This document shows, one piece after another, positions 41,550-49,980 of a DNA stretch of 64,000 nucleotides. The position numbers and the translations under genes are program-made. The DNA comes from Flavobacterium difficile (GTDB lineage Bacteria; Bacteroidota; Bacteroidia; Flavobacteriales; Flavobacteriaceae), in contig NZ_JAAJBT010000006.1 of NCBI RefSeq assembly GCF_011392115.1, positions 1 to 64,000 of the forward strand. The letters run 5' to 3'. The number at the start of each line of letters is the position of its first letter. The first letter of the stretch is position 1. The notes under the pieces were generated by a model. The model worked only from the letters and a program-made list of their open reading frames with translations. It had not been told where the DNA came from and made no database searches.

Positions 41550-41596
41550 GTATTAATAAATTATTTCATTGCCATATGGGCAAATTGAAAATTGTC

Positions 41597-43765
41597 TTAC
41601 TTCTTCAAATGTACATCAAAATAATCTGCGATTTTAGCATACATGTGAATTCTGTCTCTTCCGCCCACATTATGTTCGTGGTTTGGATATAAGAAATAAT
41701 CTACTTGTTTTCCAGCTTTAATTGAAGCTTCGATAAAATTCATACTGTGTTGTTGTACTACCACTGGATCTTGTGCACCATGAATGATTAATAATCTTCC
41801 TTTTAAGTTTTTGACTTTATCTAATAAAGAAGTTTTTGCATAACCTTCTGCATTATCTTGTGGTGTATCCATATAACGTTCACCGTACATAATTTCATAG
41901 TATTTCCAATCGATAACTGGTCCGCCCGCCACACCAACTTTAAACGTTTCAGGTTGAGATGTTAACAAAGAAGTCGTCATAAATCCACCAAAACTCCATC
42001 CGAAAACGCCTATTTTATCGGCATCAACAAAAGCTTTCGATTTTAAAAATGCTACACCTTTCATCTGATCGGCCATTTCGTTTACACCTAAAATTCTATG
42101 ATTCACATCGCAGAACTTTTTCCCACGTGCATCGCTTCCTCTGTTGTCTAACGTAAATACAACATAACCTTGTTGTGCCATGTAAATATCGAAATAACCT
42201 GCGCCACTTAACCATTTGTTCGTAACCAATTGTGCATGTGAACCACCATAAACATATACCATTACTGGATATTTTTTTGTAGCATCAAAATTTGATGGAT
42301 ATATGATTCTTCCGTTAAGAGGCGTTTTTCCATCTGCAGCTGTTAGTGTTACTAACTCAATTTTTGGCATATCGATTTTACCTGTAAACGGATTTTCGGC
42401 TTTTACTAAACTGGTATTTGCCATTTTATTTTTAATGTTCAATATTGCAATTTCATTCGGAGTGGTTGCATTACTATATTGATCTAAAACCATTGTGCCA
42501 TCTGACGAAACAGATGCATTATGTGTGCCTGAAATAGTTGTTAATTGCATGGTTTTACCAGATTTTAAATCGACTTGATACAATTGTCTGTCTAAACCAT
42601 TATTAGCCGTTCCAATATAATTGATTTTAGAATACGAAGCGTCAAATCCTAATATGTTAGTCACCACAACATCATTAAAACCTAAGTTTTTTAATAATTT
42701 CCCATCAGTAGTATATAAATACATTTGATTAAATCCATAAAAATCAGTTTGGTAAATAAATTGGTTAGGATTGTTAGGTACGAATGTTAAAGCATGTTGA
42801 GGTTCTACCCAAGTGCTAGCTTTTTCTTCGAATAAGGTTTTTACGAAAGCTCCAGTAGCAGCATCGTATTTATTGAACTTTAAATGGTTTTGATCCCGAT
42901 TTAAGATTCCCACAAAAATATATTTTCCAGTTGGTTCCCAAGAAACCATGGTTAAATATTGTTCTTTAGGTTCGCCAGTTTGCAGGGTAACTTTTTTACC
43001 AGTTGCTACATCAAAAACAACAACAGTTACGTTTTCACTTGTCATTCCTGCCATTGGATATTTGATGTCTTTATTAACGGCTTCACGTTCATTCCAGTTG
43101 ATGATTGGATAATTTCCAACCATAGTTTCATCTTTTCTATAATACGCTAATTGCGTTCCAGAAGCATTCCACCACATACCTCTATCGATGCCAAATTCTT
43201 GACGATGAACATAATCTGAGCCATTAACAATAGCTGGATTTTCGTCATTTGTTACTTCAATAGTTTTAGTGTTTGTAGTAATTCTGATGTTGTTGTCTTT
43301 TAACCAAGCTACATTGTTATTTGAAGCAAATTTAGCTTGAGAACCTTCCTTTGAGTACCCAATTTCTGAAGTAATTTGTTTCGTCGCTACATTGTAAATT
43401 ACTTTATAATTTTTTGTTTTTGATGCGATTTCTGTTTCAAAAGTATTTATGGATTGCCAAGTTATTGAAAAAGGAAAAGTTCTTAAAGCAAATTCTTCAG
43501 TTGGAAATTTAGTTTTTAATGCAGCTTCAAATTCTGCTTTTGTAGCTAAAGTGTTTTCTTTCCAACCGTTTGCAGCACTTTTCTCTAATAAGTTAGATAA
43601 ATCCGCACTTAAATAAGTAATTGATTTTGAGTCTTTTCTCCATTGTTGCCCAACTAATGAAGTAGGAGCGTATTTTCTTGGTCCGGTTACCGTTTCTTCA
43701 ATGGTTAATTTTTGTGCGAAAGAAATACTTCCAATCAGAAGAAAACTTAAAATGTATTTTTTCAT
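41597..43765 (-). CDS. S9B-family (DPP4-like) prolyl peptidase
   Basis: A 722-residue secreted serine peptidase with a signal peptide (MKKYILSFLLIGSISFAQ), an N-terminal beta-propeller domain (DPP4 type, about 30-470) and a C-terminal alpha/beta-hydrolase. The triad is visible: Ser in FGWSFGGFMTT, Asp in HGAQDPVVVQQHS and His in NHEHNVGGRDR. DPP4-type enzymes in Bacteroidota remove X-Pro di- or tripeptides from extracellular peptides. It is followed by a weak hairpin and preceded by a TAACTTCG near-consensus element. It is one of two secreted peptidases adjacent here. Confidence 0.93.
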   Translation of the reverse strand: MKKYILSFLLIGSISFAQKLTIEETVTGPRKYAPTSLVGQQWRKDSKSITYLSADLSNLLEKSAANGWKENTLATKAEFEAALKTKFPTEEFALRTFPFSITWQSINTFETEIASKTKNYKVIYNVATKQITSEIGYSKEGSQAKFASNNNVAWLKDNNIRITTNTKTIEVTNDENPAIVNGSDYVHRQEFGIDRGMWWNASGTQLAYYRKDETMVGNYPIINWNEREAVNKDIKYPMAGMTSENVTVVVFDVATGKKVTLQTGEPKEQYLTMVSWEPTGKYIFVGILNRDQNHLKFNKYDAATGAFVKTLFEEKASTWVEPQHALTFVPNNPNQFIYQTDFYGFNQMYLYTTDGKLLKNLGFNDVVVTNILGFDASYSKINYIGTANNGLDRQLYQVDLKSGKTMQLTTISGTHNASVSSDGTMVLDQYSNATTPNEIAILNIKNKMANTSLVKAENPFTGKIDMPKIELVTLTAADGKTPLNGRIIYPSNFDATKKYPVMVYVYGGSHAQLVTNKWLSGAGYFDIYMAQQGYVVFTLDNRGSDARGKKFCDVNHRILGVNEMADQMKGVAFLKSKAFVDADKIGVFGWSFGGFMTTSLLTSQPETFKVGVAGGPVIDWKYYEIMYGERYMDTPQDNAEGYAKTSLLDKVKNLKGRLLIIHGAQDPVVVQQHSMNFIEASIKAGKQVDYFLYPNHEHNVGGRDRIHMYAKIADYFDVHLKK

Positions 43766-43821
43766 TTGTTAAATAAGTTATTTGGTATTTAGTTAGCGAA
43801 GTTACTAAAATATTATAAAAA

Positions 43822-43847
43822 AATCCGACTCATTGCTAAATCGGATT
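43822..43847 (-). terminator. Terminator of the YiaA-like gene
   Basis: AATCCGA pairs with TCGGATT; a T run follows on the minus strand. It begins 20 bp after the stop codon. Confidence 0.7.
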
Positions 43848-43867
43848 AAAGTATTCTATGTTTTAAT

Positions 43868-44260
43868 TTATTCGATATTCATATTGTCTCTAGTGTTCTT
43901 TTGAACGGCAATAGCACCAAACAATGCTAAAAGAAAAGCAAATGCATAAAATCCTTTTTCGCTAGGTAAGATAGTAGCATTCCATAAACCAACTGTTAAT
44001 AAAACAATTGAAAGTAAGGTTGCGAACCAGCAAATCCCATAGTATAAATCGGTTACAGGGATTTTTTCTAATCGGTCTCTTACACTTTTTTGCAAAGAAA
44101 CCACGGCAAACATACCGAACATTAATATGGTAAAATAATATCCTTTTTCGTTTAAAAGCATTTCGGCTCTTGCTAATCCTACTAAATAACCAACAGTGCC
44201 TGCGCCCATTGCCACCCATGATGCTGCTATAAAAGCTGCTGATGTTTTTTGTTGTGCCAT
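43868..44260 (-). CDS. YiaA/YiaB-type inner-membrane protein
   Basis: A 130-residue protein made of two copies of the YiaA/B two-helix module, four membrane segments in all: SAAFIAASWVAMGAGTVGYL with NEKGYYFTILMFGMFAVVSL, and YYGICWFATLLSIVLLTVGL with SEKGFYAFAFLLALFGAIAV. The repeated EKGxY is a clear family mark, and each module ends with a charged QK motif (LQKSVRDR, VQKNTRDN). The role of the family is unknown. A TATATTTG promoter lies 14 bp before the ATG. Confidence 0.92.
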   Translation of the reverse strand: MAQQKTSAAFIAASWVAMGAGTVGYLVGLARAEMLLNEKGYYFTILMFGMFAVVSLQKSVRDRLEKIPVTDLYYGICWFATLLSIVLLTVGLWNATILPSEKGFYAFAFLLALFGAIAVQKNTRDNMNIE

Positions 44261-44274
44261 AAATTAAGTTTTTT

Positions 44275-44282
44275 CAAATATA
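44275..44282 (-). promoter_or_regulatory. TAnnTTTG -7 element for the YiaA-like gene
   Basis: Minus-strand TATATTTG ends 14 bp before the ATG at 44260; the transcript is nearly leaderless. Confidence 0.6.
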
Positions 44283-44308
44283 CTTAAATATTATAAAATC
44301 TTACAATT

Positions 44309-45511
44309 TTATAAAATATTTAGATCTTTCATACAAGCATTCATACTTTGATAGGTTCTTTCAATATCGTTGTCTAAACCAATTGAAAAACGAATTAAAC
44401 CATCTGTTAAGCCCATTTCTGCTTGCTCTTCTAATGGAATTTCGGAAGAAGTAGAAGTGCCAGGCGCACTAAATAAGGTTTTGTAGAATCCTAAACTTAC
44501 CGCTAAATACCCTAGATTTCTTTCTTGCATCAATTCCATCAAGGCATTTGCTTTATCTAAACTACCAACATCTATAGTCATCATTCCACCAAAACCATAT
44601 TCTGGATTGATCATGTTTTTATAAATTTCATGGCTAGGGTGACTTGCCAAACCAGGATAAACCGTTTTAATTCCGTCAGCTTCAAATTTAGTTGCTAAAT
44701 ACATCGCATTAAAACTGTGTTGTTTCATTCTGATGTGCAAGGTTCTTAAGTTTTTCATTACAGAAGCCGAACGTAAACTATCCATAGTTGGACCTAATAA
44801 CATGCTAGCACCAGAATTTACATTTTTTAAACTATCTATAAAATCCTGACTCGCGCAAGTTACACCACCTACTGTATCGGAACTTCCATTGATGTATTTT
44901 GTTAGTGAATGAATTACGATATCAGCGCCTAATTTAGCTGGAGAAACCGATAAGGGTGAAAACGTATTGTCGACTACTAATTTGATGTTATGTTTTTTAG
45001 CAATCTTAGCTAAAGCAGCAATATCTGCAACTTCTAAAAGCGGATTGCTTACGGTTTCACAATATAAAACTTTTGTATTTGGAGTAATGGCAGCTTCAAC
45101 AATGTCTAATTTTGTTATGTCAACAAATGTAGTGGCTACACCAAATCTCGGAGCGAAATTCTTTAAAAAAGCATAGGTTCCACCATAAATAGTTCTGCTT
45201 GAAACTACATGATCACCTTGTCCGCAAAGTTGTAAAATTGTTGGAGTAATAGCGCCCATTCCAGATGCAGAAACATTTGCAGTTTCCGTTCCTTCCATAG
45301 CTGCTAAAGCTTTGTCTAAGTATAAATTACTTGGTGAAGAATGTCGCGAATACAAATAACAACCTTCTGCATTTCCTTCAAATGTATCAAACATAGTTTT
45401 TGCAGAAAGAAAAGTGTAAGTTGAAGAATCAGAAATAGAAGGATTTACGCCGCCGAATTCTCCAAAATATTGTAAATCTTGAATTTTGTCTGCTGGATGA
45501 AAATGGTTCAT
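44309..45511 (-). CDS. Trans-sulfuration family PLP enzyme (methionine gamma-lyase-like)
   Basis: A 400-residue Cys/Met metabolism PLP enzyme. It shows YSRHSSPSNLYLDKALAAME, SASGMGAITPTILQLC, TKVLYCETVSNPLLEVADIA, VDNTFSPLSVSPAKLGADI and the PLP lysine in HSLTKYINGSSD. Members include methionine gamma-lyase, cystathionine gamma-synthase and cystathionine lyases; the lyase is my best guess, since an Lrp/AsnC regulator divergently encoded 159 bp away would fit amino-acid catabolism. Substrate is not settled by sequence. It stands alone. Confidence 0.88.
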   Translation of the reverse strand: MNHFHPADKIQDLQYFGEFGGVNPSISDSSTYTFLSAKTMFDTFEGNAEGCYLYSRHSSPSNLYLDKALAAMEGTETANVSASGMGAITPTILQLCGQGDHVVSSRTIYGGTYAFLKNFAPRFGVATTFVDITKLDIVEAAITPNTKVLYCETVSNPLLEVADIAALAKIAKKHNIKLVVDNTFSPLSVSPAKLGADIVIHSLTKYINGSSDTVGGVTCASQDFIDSLKNVNSGASMLLGPTMDSLRSASVMKNLRTLHIRMKQHSFNAMYLATKFEADGIKTVYPGLASHPSHEIYKNMINPEYGFGGMMTIDVGSLDKANALMELMQERNLGYLAVSLGFYKTLFSAPGTSTSSEIPLEEQAEMGLTDGLIRFSIGLDNDIERTYQSMNACMKDLNIL

Positions 45512-45642
45512 TTTTATTTATTTTTATTCATCAAATTTGAAAAATAAAAATTAATATTTCAATTGAAAGTACAAAAAATAGTTTTTTAATCTATATATTA
45601 AATAAAAAATAGTTTTTTTGTCATAAATTAAATGTTTTAAAC

Positions 45643-45650
45643 TACTTTTG
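45643..45650 (+). promoter_or_regulatory. TAnnTTTG -7 element for the Lrp/AsnC gene
   Basis: TACTTTTG ends 20 bp before the ATG; a T run ending in G (45613-45620) is 22 bp upstream and may be the -33. Confidence 0.6.
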
Positions 45651-45670
45651 CCAAATAAAACACAACTGCT

Positions 45671-46126
45671 ATGGATGCAACAGATAAAAAACTATTAGAA
45701 TTAATGCAAATTGATTCTAAGAAAACCACTAAAGAACTTTCTAGTAAATTAAATCTTTCCGTGACTGCGGTTTATGAAAGAATTAAAAAATTAGAACGTG
45801 AAGGAATAATAAGCAAATATGCTACAATTTTAGATAAATCCAAAATTAATAAAGGATTTGTAGTGTTTTGTCATATTAAGTTAATCAAACATTCTAAAGA
45901 TTTAATTTCTGAATTTGAGAAAGAAGTAGTTACCTTAAATGAAGTATTAGAATGTTTTCACGTGAGTGGCGATTACGATTATATTCTGAAAATTTGTGTC
46001 AAAGACATGGAAGAATACAGAGAATTTATGGTTACGAAGTTAACTACATTGCAACATATTGGTAGTACGCACAGTACCTTTATGATTGGAGAAGTGAAAA
46101 ATTCTACTTCATTTGTATTGAATTAA
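45671..46126 (+). CDS. Lrp/AsnC family regulator
   Basis: A 151-residue regulator: an N-terminal winged helix (MDATDKKLLELMQIDSKKTT, LNLSVTAVYERIKKLEREGI) and a C-terminal RAM ligand-binding domain (VLECFHVSGDYDYILKICVK). Lrp/AsnC proteins bind amino acids and form octamers. Its divergent neighbour, the trans-sulfuration enzyme, is the likely target along with itself, as is common for the family. It has a full-consensus promoter. The start MDATDKK is the usual family start. Confidence 0.95.
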   Translation: MDATDKKLLELMQIDSKKTTKELSSKLNLSVTAVYERIKKLEREGIISKYATILDKSKINKGFVVFCHIKLIKHSKDLISEFEKEVVTLNEVLECFHVSGDYDYILKICVKDMEEYREFMVTKLTTLQHIGSTHSTFMIGEVKNSTSFVLN

Positions 46127-46177
46127 ATTTATTGAAGTTTTTGCTGCCAGATGAAGGTTTTTTTATTTAAAAAACTT

Positions 46178-46185
46178 TACTTTTG
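46178..46185 (+). promoter_or_regulatory. TAnnTTTG -7 element for lpdA
   Basis: TACTTTTG lies 43 bp before the lpdA ATG. Confidence 0.6.
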
Positions 46186-46228
46186 TATTCGAAAATTACA
46201 CAACAATCATTTTATAAAATAACTATTT

Positions 46229-47632
46229 ATGAGTCAATTTGATGTAACCATTATTGGTTCTGGACCTGGAGGATATGTTGCAGCTATTCGTTGCGCACAA
46301 TTAGGATTTAAAACAGCTATTATTGAAAAATACGCAACGCTTGGTGGAACTTGCCTTAACGTGGGTTGTATTCCATCAAAAGCATTATTAGCATCTTCAC
46401 ATCATTATGAAGAATTACAACATTTTGCAGATCACGGAATTGAAGTTTCTGGTGAAGTGAAAGTCAATCTTGAAAAAATGATTGCTCGCAAACAAGCTGT
46501 TGTAGATCAAACTTCTGGCGGTGTAAAATATTTAATGGATAAGAATAAAGTGACTGTTTTTGAAGGTGTAGGTTCGTTTGAAAGTGCTACTTCAGTTAAA
46601 GTTACTAAAAATGATGGTTCTTCAGAAATGATTGAATCGAAATATACGATTATCGCAACAGGTTCTAAGCCTTCTTCTTTACCTTTTATTCAATTAGATA
46701 AAGACAGAATTATCACTTCAACTGAGGCTTTAAAATTAAAAGAAGTTCCAAAACACCTAGTTATTATTGGTGGTGGAGTTATTGGAATTGAATTAGGACA
46801 AGTGTATTTACGTTTAGGTGCACAAGTTTCTGTTGTAGAATTTATGGACAGAATTATTCCAGGAATGGATGCTGCTTTATCTAAAGAATTGACTAAAGTA
46901 CTTAAAAAACAAGGTATGAAGTTTTACACGTCTCACAAAGTGCAATCGGTAGATAGAGCAGGAGATGTGGTAACTGTGAAAGCAGAAAATGCAAAAGGAG
47001 AAATCATCACTTTAGAAGGTGATTATTCTTTGGTTTCTGTGGGTCGTCGTCCGTATACTGATGGATTAAATGCAGAAAAAGCAGGTGTTAAAGTTTCAGA
47101 AAGAGGACAAATTGAAGTAAACGATCATTTACAAACTTCAGCTTCAAATATTTATGCAATTGGTGATGTTGTTCGTGGTGCGATGTTAGCACATAAGGCG
47201 GAAGAAGAAGGAGTAATGGTTGCAGAAATTTTAGCCGGACAAAAACCTCATATCGATTATAATTTGATTCCAGGTGTAGTATATACCTGGCCAGAAGTTG
47301 CTGCAGTTGGTAAAACAGAAGAGCAATTAAAAGCAGAAGGAATCGAATTCAAATCAGGAAGTTTCCCATTCAAAGCATTAGGAAGAGCTCGTGCTGGAGG
47401 CGATACAGACGGATTTGTAAAAATATTAGCGGATGCTAAAACAGATGAGGTTTTAGGTGTTCATATGATTGGAGCGCGTTGTGCCGATTTAATTGCAGAA
47501 GCGGTTACCGCTATGGAATTTAGAGCATCTGCAGAAGATATTTCTCGCATGTCTCACGCACATCCAACTTTTGCAGAAGCTATTAAGGAAGCGGCATTAG
47601 CGGCAACTGGAAATAGAGCTTTACACGTGTAA
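46229..47632 (+). CDS. lpdA: Dihydrolipoyl dehydrogenase
   Basis: E3 subunit of pyruvate, 2-oxoglutarate or branched-chain dehydrogenase complexes: it reoxidises dihydrolipoamide with FAD and NAD. Visible are the FAD-binding GSGPGGYVAAIRCAQLG, the redox-active GGTCLNVGCIPSKALL, the NAD-binding VIIGGGVIGIELGQVY, and the C-terminal His-Glu pair in HAHPTFAEAIKEAALA. 467 residues is standard. No E1 or E2 genes are near, so this is a solitary shared E3, as is common in Bacteroidota. Confidence 0.97.
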   Translation: MSQFDVTIIGSGPGGYVAAIRCAQLGFKTAIIEKYATLGGTCLNVGCIPSKALLASSHHYEELQHFADHGIEVSGEVKVNLEKMIARKQAVVDQTSGGVKYLMDKNKVTVFEGVGSFESATSVKVTKNDGSSEMIESKYTIIATGSKPSSLPFIQLDKDRIITSTEALKLKEVPKHLVIIGGGVIGIELGQVYLRLGAQVSVVEFMDRIIPGMDAALSKELTKVLKKQGMKFYTSHKVQSVDRAGDVVTVKAENAKGEIITLEGDYSLVSVGRRPYTDGLNAEKAGVKVSERGQIEVNDHLQTSASNIYAIGDVVRGAMLAHKAEEEGVMVAEILAGQKPHIDYNLIPGVVYTWPEVAAVGKTEEQLKAEGIEFKSGSFPFKALGRARAGGDTDGFVKILADAKTDEVLGVHMIGARCADLIAEAVTAMEFRASAEDISRMSHAHPTFAEAIKEAALAATGNRALHV

Positions 47633-47656
47633 TTTTTATTTATTATATATATCCTT

Positions 47657-48127
47657 ATGAGAAAAATCATTTTATTATCTGCCCTGTCATTATCAATCTT
47701 GTTAACAGGTTGTGCAACTATTGTTTCAGGTTCAACGCAAAAAGTAAGTTTTACGTCAACACCTGCAAAAGCAACCGTTTTTGTTAATAATGTAAATTTA
47801 GGTGTAACACCATTTGAGGTTAAATTAAAAAGATCGGTAAAAACACATAATGTGAAAATAGCTTTAGAAGGTTATAAACCTTACGAAACTAAACTAACAA
47901 GAAAATTTAATGGTTGGTATATTGGTAATATCGCTTTTGGTGGATTTATTGGATTAATTGTAGACGCCAGTACAGGCGCTATGTATAAAATTTCAGATTC
48001 TGAAGTGAATGTTACTTTAGAGAACCCCGTTTCAATGACTAAAACTAATGACGGACTTCATGTTGCTGTGGTTATGGAAGTTCATGAGAATTATGAAAAA
48101 ATCGGTCAGTTAGAAAAAGCCAATTAA
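47657..48127 (+). CDS. PEGA-domain lipoprotein
   Basis: A 156-residue lipoprotein (signal MRKIILLSALSLSILLTGC). The PEGA-like beta domain shows TSTPAKATVFVNNVNLGVTP and HNVKIALEGYKPYETKLTRK; a glycine-rich hydrophobic stretch (NIAFGGFIGLIVDASTGAM) follows and could insert into membrane. Similar proteins with ATIVSGSTQ are frequent in Bacteroidota. The role is unknown. It lies 24 bp after lpdA, perhaps co-transcribed, and ends at a strong terminator. Confidence 0.87.
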   Translation: MRKIILLSALSLSILLTGCATIVSGSTQKVSFTSTPAKATVFVNNVNLGVTPFEVKLKRSVKTHNVKIALEGYKPYETKLTRKFNGWYIGNIAFGGFIGLIVDASTGAMYKISDSEVNVTLENPVSMTKTNDGLHVAVVMEVHENYEKIGQLEKAN

Positions 48128-48145
48128 GCAAGTATTTTATAGTTT

Positions 48146-48183
48146 AAATCCCAAATCCTAATCAGGAGTTTGGGATTTTTTTT
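48146..48183 (+). terminator. Terminator after the PEGA lipoprotein gene
   Basis: AAATCCCAAA pairs with TTTGGGATTT, extended by TCCT/AGGA, followed by a T run. Confidence 0.85.
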
Positions 48184-48253
48184 GCCCAAATTTTAACACC
48201 ATTGTTAATAAATTTTTAAGTCGCATTTGAGGTCAAAATTGTAACTTTACAAA

Positions 48254-49519
48254 ATGTTTGCATTGGTCGATTGTAATAATTTTTATGTGTCTTGCGAGCG
48301 TGTTTTTCAGCCTCAATTCAAGAATAAACCTGTCGTTGTTTTGTCTAATAACGATGGTTGTGTGATTTCTAGAAGTGATGAAGCAAAAGCACTTGGCATT
48401 GCTATGGGCGTGCCGGAATTTAAAATTAGAAATGAAATTATACAACAACAAATAGCTGTATTTTCTTCCAATTATGCCTTGTATGGCGATTTGAGTAAAC
48501 GTGTTATGGAAACGCTTTCTCATTTTACACCAGATATTGAAAATTACAGTATTGATGAAGCTTTTCTGAATTTTAAAAATACCAATACAACCGATTTTGA
48601 AACTTGCGGCTTACAAATGAAAAAGCGCGTGCAAAAATGGATTGGAATTCCAGTTTGTGTGGGTTTTGGAGAAACAAAAGCATTGAGTAAAATAGCCAAT
48701 CGAATCGCAAAAAAGTTTCAAGACAGAACTGGAGGTGTTTATGTTATTGATTCTGACGAAAAGCGTGTAAAAGCTTTAAAATGGACAAAAGTAGAAGACA
48801 TTTGGGGAATTGGTTTTCGACTAGCTAAAAAAATGAAAGCATTCGGAATGGTGTCCGCTTACGATTTTATAGCGCCTCATAATGAAGATTTTGTAATTCG
48901 AACGATGGGAGTAGTAGGAAAGCGACTTCGTGCGGAGTTGTCCGGGTTTTCTGTGTTAGAATTAGAACAACAACCAGAAGCTAAAAAGAGTATTGCAGTT
49001 ACCCGAACGTTCGAAAAAGCAATTACTAATTTTAGCGAACTAAAAGAACGTGTTTCAACTTTTGCAACAGTAGCTTCAGAAAAATTACGAATGCAAAAAT
49101 CATGTTGCTACGGAATCATATTATACCTTCGAAAAGATAAATATAAAGTAGGAAATGAACGCTATAATTTTTCAGTTTATGAAACGTTACCTTTTGCTAC
49201 ACAATCGAGTTTAACGTTAAGTACGACAGCTATTAAAATGTTAGAAAAACTGTTTCAAACAGGTGAAATATATACAAAAGCTGGAATTATTATTACCGAT
49301 ATTATTCCGCAAGATCAAAAACAATTTAATTTGTTTGTAGAAGAAAATCCGAAACACGAAAAGTTAATGAAAGTTATGGATGACATTCGAAAAAAAACAG
49401 GAGAAAGAAAAATCCGACTCGGTAATCAAGATTTAAATCGGACTTGGAAAATGAAACAAAATTTTCTTTCTAAAAAGTTTACTACAGATATAACAGAATT
49501 ATTACATATAAAATGTTAG
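48254..49519 (+). CDS. umuC: Y-family DNA polymerase V catalytic subunit (UmuC)
   Basis: Error-prone polymerase for translesion synthesis. In 421 residues: MFALVDCNNFYVSCERVFQP with the first metal-binding Asp, VVLSNNDGCVISRSDEAKAL, the SIDEAFLNF catalytic block, KALSKIANRIAKKF and the helix-hairpin-helix WGIGFRLAKKMKAFG, followed by a little-finger domain. UmuC genes usually follow umuD; here the order is reversed, with the two overlapping by 7 bp. A near-consensus TAACTTTA lies only 5 bp from the ATG. No LexA box is recognised. Confidence 0.95.
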   Translation: MFALVDCNNFYVSCERVFQPQFKNKPVVVLSNNDGCVISRSDEAKALGIAMGVPEFKIRNEIIQQQIAVFSSNYALYGDLSKRVMETLSHFTPDIENYSIDEAFLNFKNTNTTDFETCGLQMKKRVQKWIGIPVCVGFGETKALSKIANRIAKKFQDRTGGVYVIDSDEKRVKALKWTKVEDIWGIGFRLAKKMKAFGMVSAYDFIAPHNEDFVIRTMGVVGKRLRAELSGFSVLELEQQPEAKKSIAVTRTFEKAITNFSELKERVSTFATVASEKLRMQKSCCYGIILYLRKDKYKVGNERYNFSVYETLPFATQSSLTLSTTAIKMLEKLFQTGEIYTKAGIIITDIIPQDQKQFNLFVEENPKHEKLMKVMDDIRKKTGERKIRLGNQDLNRTWKMKQNFLSKKFTTDITELLHIKC

Positions 49520-49947
49520 CACAGAATAAATTATCGTTTTTTATTCCAAATACGGAAAGCAATTTAGAAATGCCCTATATTTCTAGCGGAATTAAAGCTG
49601 GATTTCCTTCGCCAGCAGCTGATTTTGATGGTACTAGAATTAGTATTGATCAAATTGTAGTTAAAAATTCGATTGCTACTTTCTATGCTAAAGCGAATGG
49701 CAATTCGATGATTGGCGCAGGAATTGATGATGGGGATATTTTAGTTATTGATAAAAGTATAGAGCCTCAAGACGGGAAAATTGCCGTTTGTTTTATTGAT
49801 GGAGAATTTACTGTAAAACGAATAAAAGTACAAGAAAATAGCTTGCTTTTATTGCCAGAAAATAAATTGTTCGAACCCATTGAAGTAACACAAGAAAACG
49901 ATTTCATCATTTGGGGAATTGTTACATATGTGGTGAAAAAGTTATAA
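49513..49947 (+). CDS. umuD: UmuD-like S24 self-cleaving protein
   Basis: The 144-residue partner of UmuC. Cleavage is expected between A29 and G30 in GIKAGFPSPA, the classic UmuD site, with nucleophile S65 (ANGNSMIGAG) and base K102 (GEFTVKRIKV). After RecA-stimulated cleavage UmuD' assembles with UmuC into polymerase V. The gene starts 7 bp inside umuC, so the two are translationally coupled. It lacks a DNA-binding domain, which separates it from LexA. Confidence 0.95.
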   Translation: MLAQNKLSFFIPNTESNLEMPYISSGIKAGFPSPAADFDGTRISIDQIVVKNSIATFYAKANGNSMIGAGIDDGDILVIDKSIEPQDGKIAVCFIDGEFTVKRIKVQENSLLLLPENKLFEPIEVTQENDFIIWGIVTYVVKKL

Positions 49948-49948
49948 A

Positions 49949-49977
49949 AAAAAGTCCTGAATTTCTCAGGACTTTTT
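49949..49977. terminator. Bidirectional terminator after umuCD
   Basis: AAAAAGTCCTGA pairs perfectly with TCAGGACTTTTT over five bases, between convergent genes. Confidence 0.9.
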
Positions 49978-49980
49978 CGT

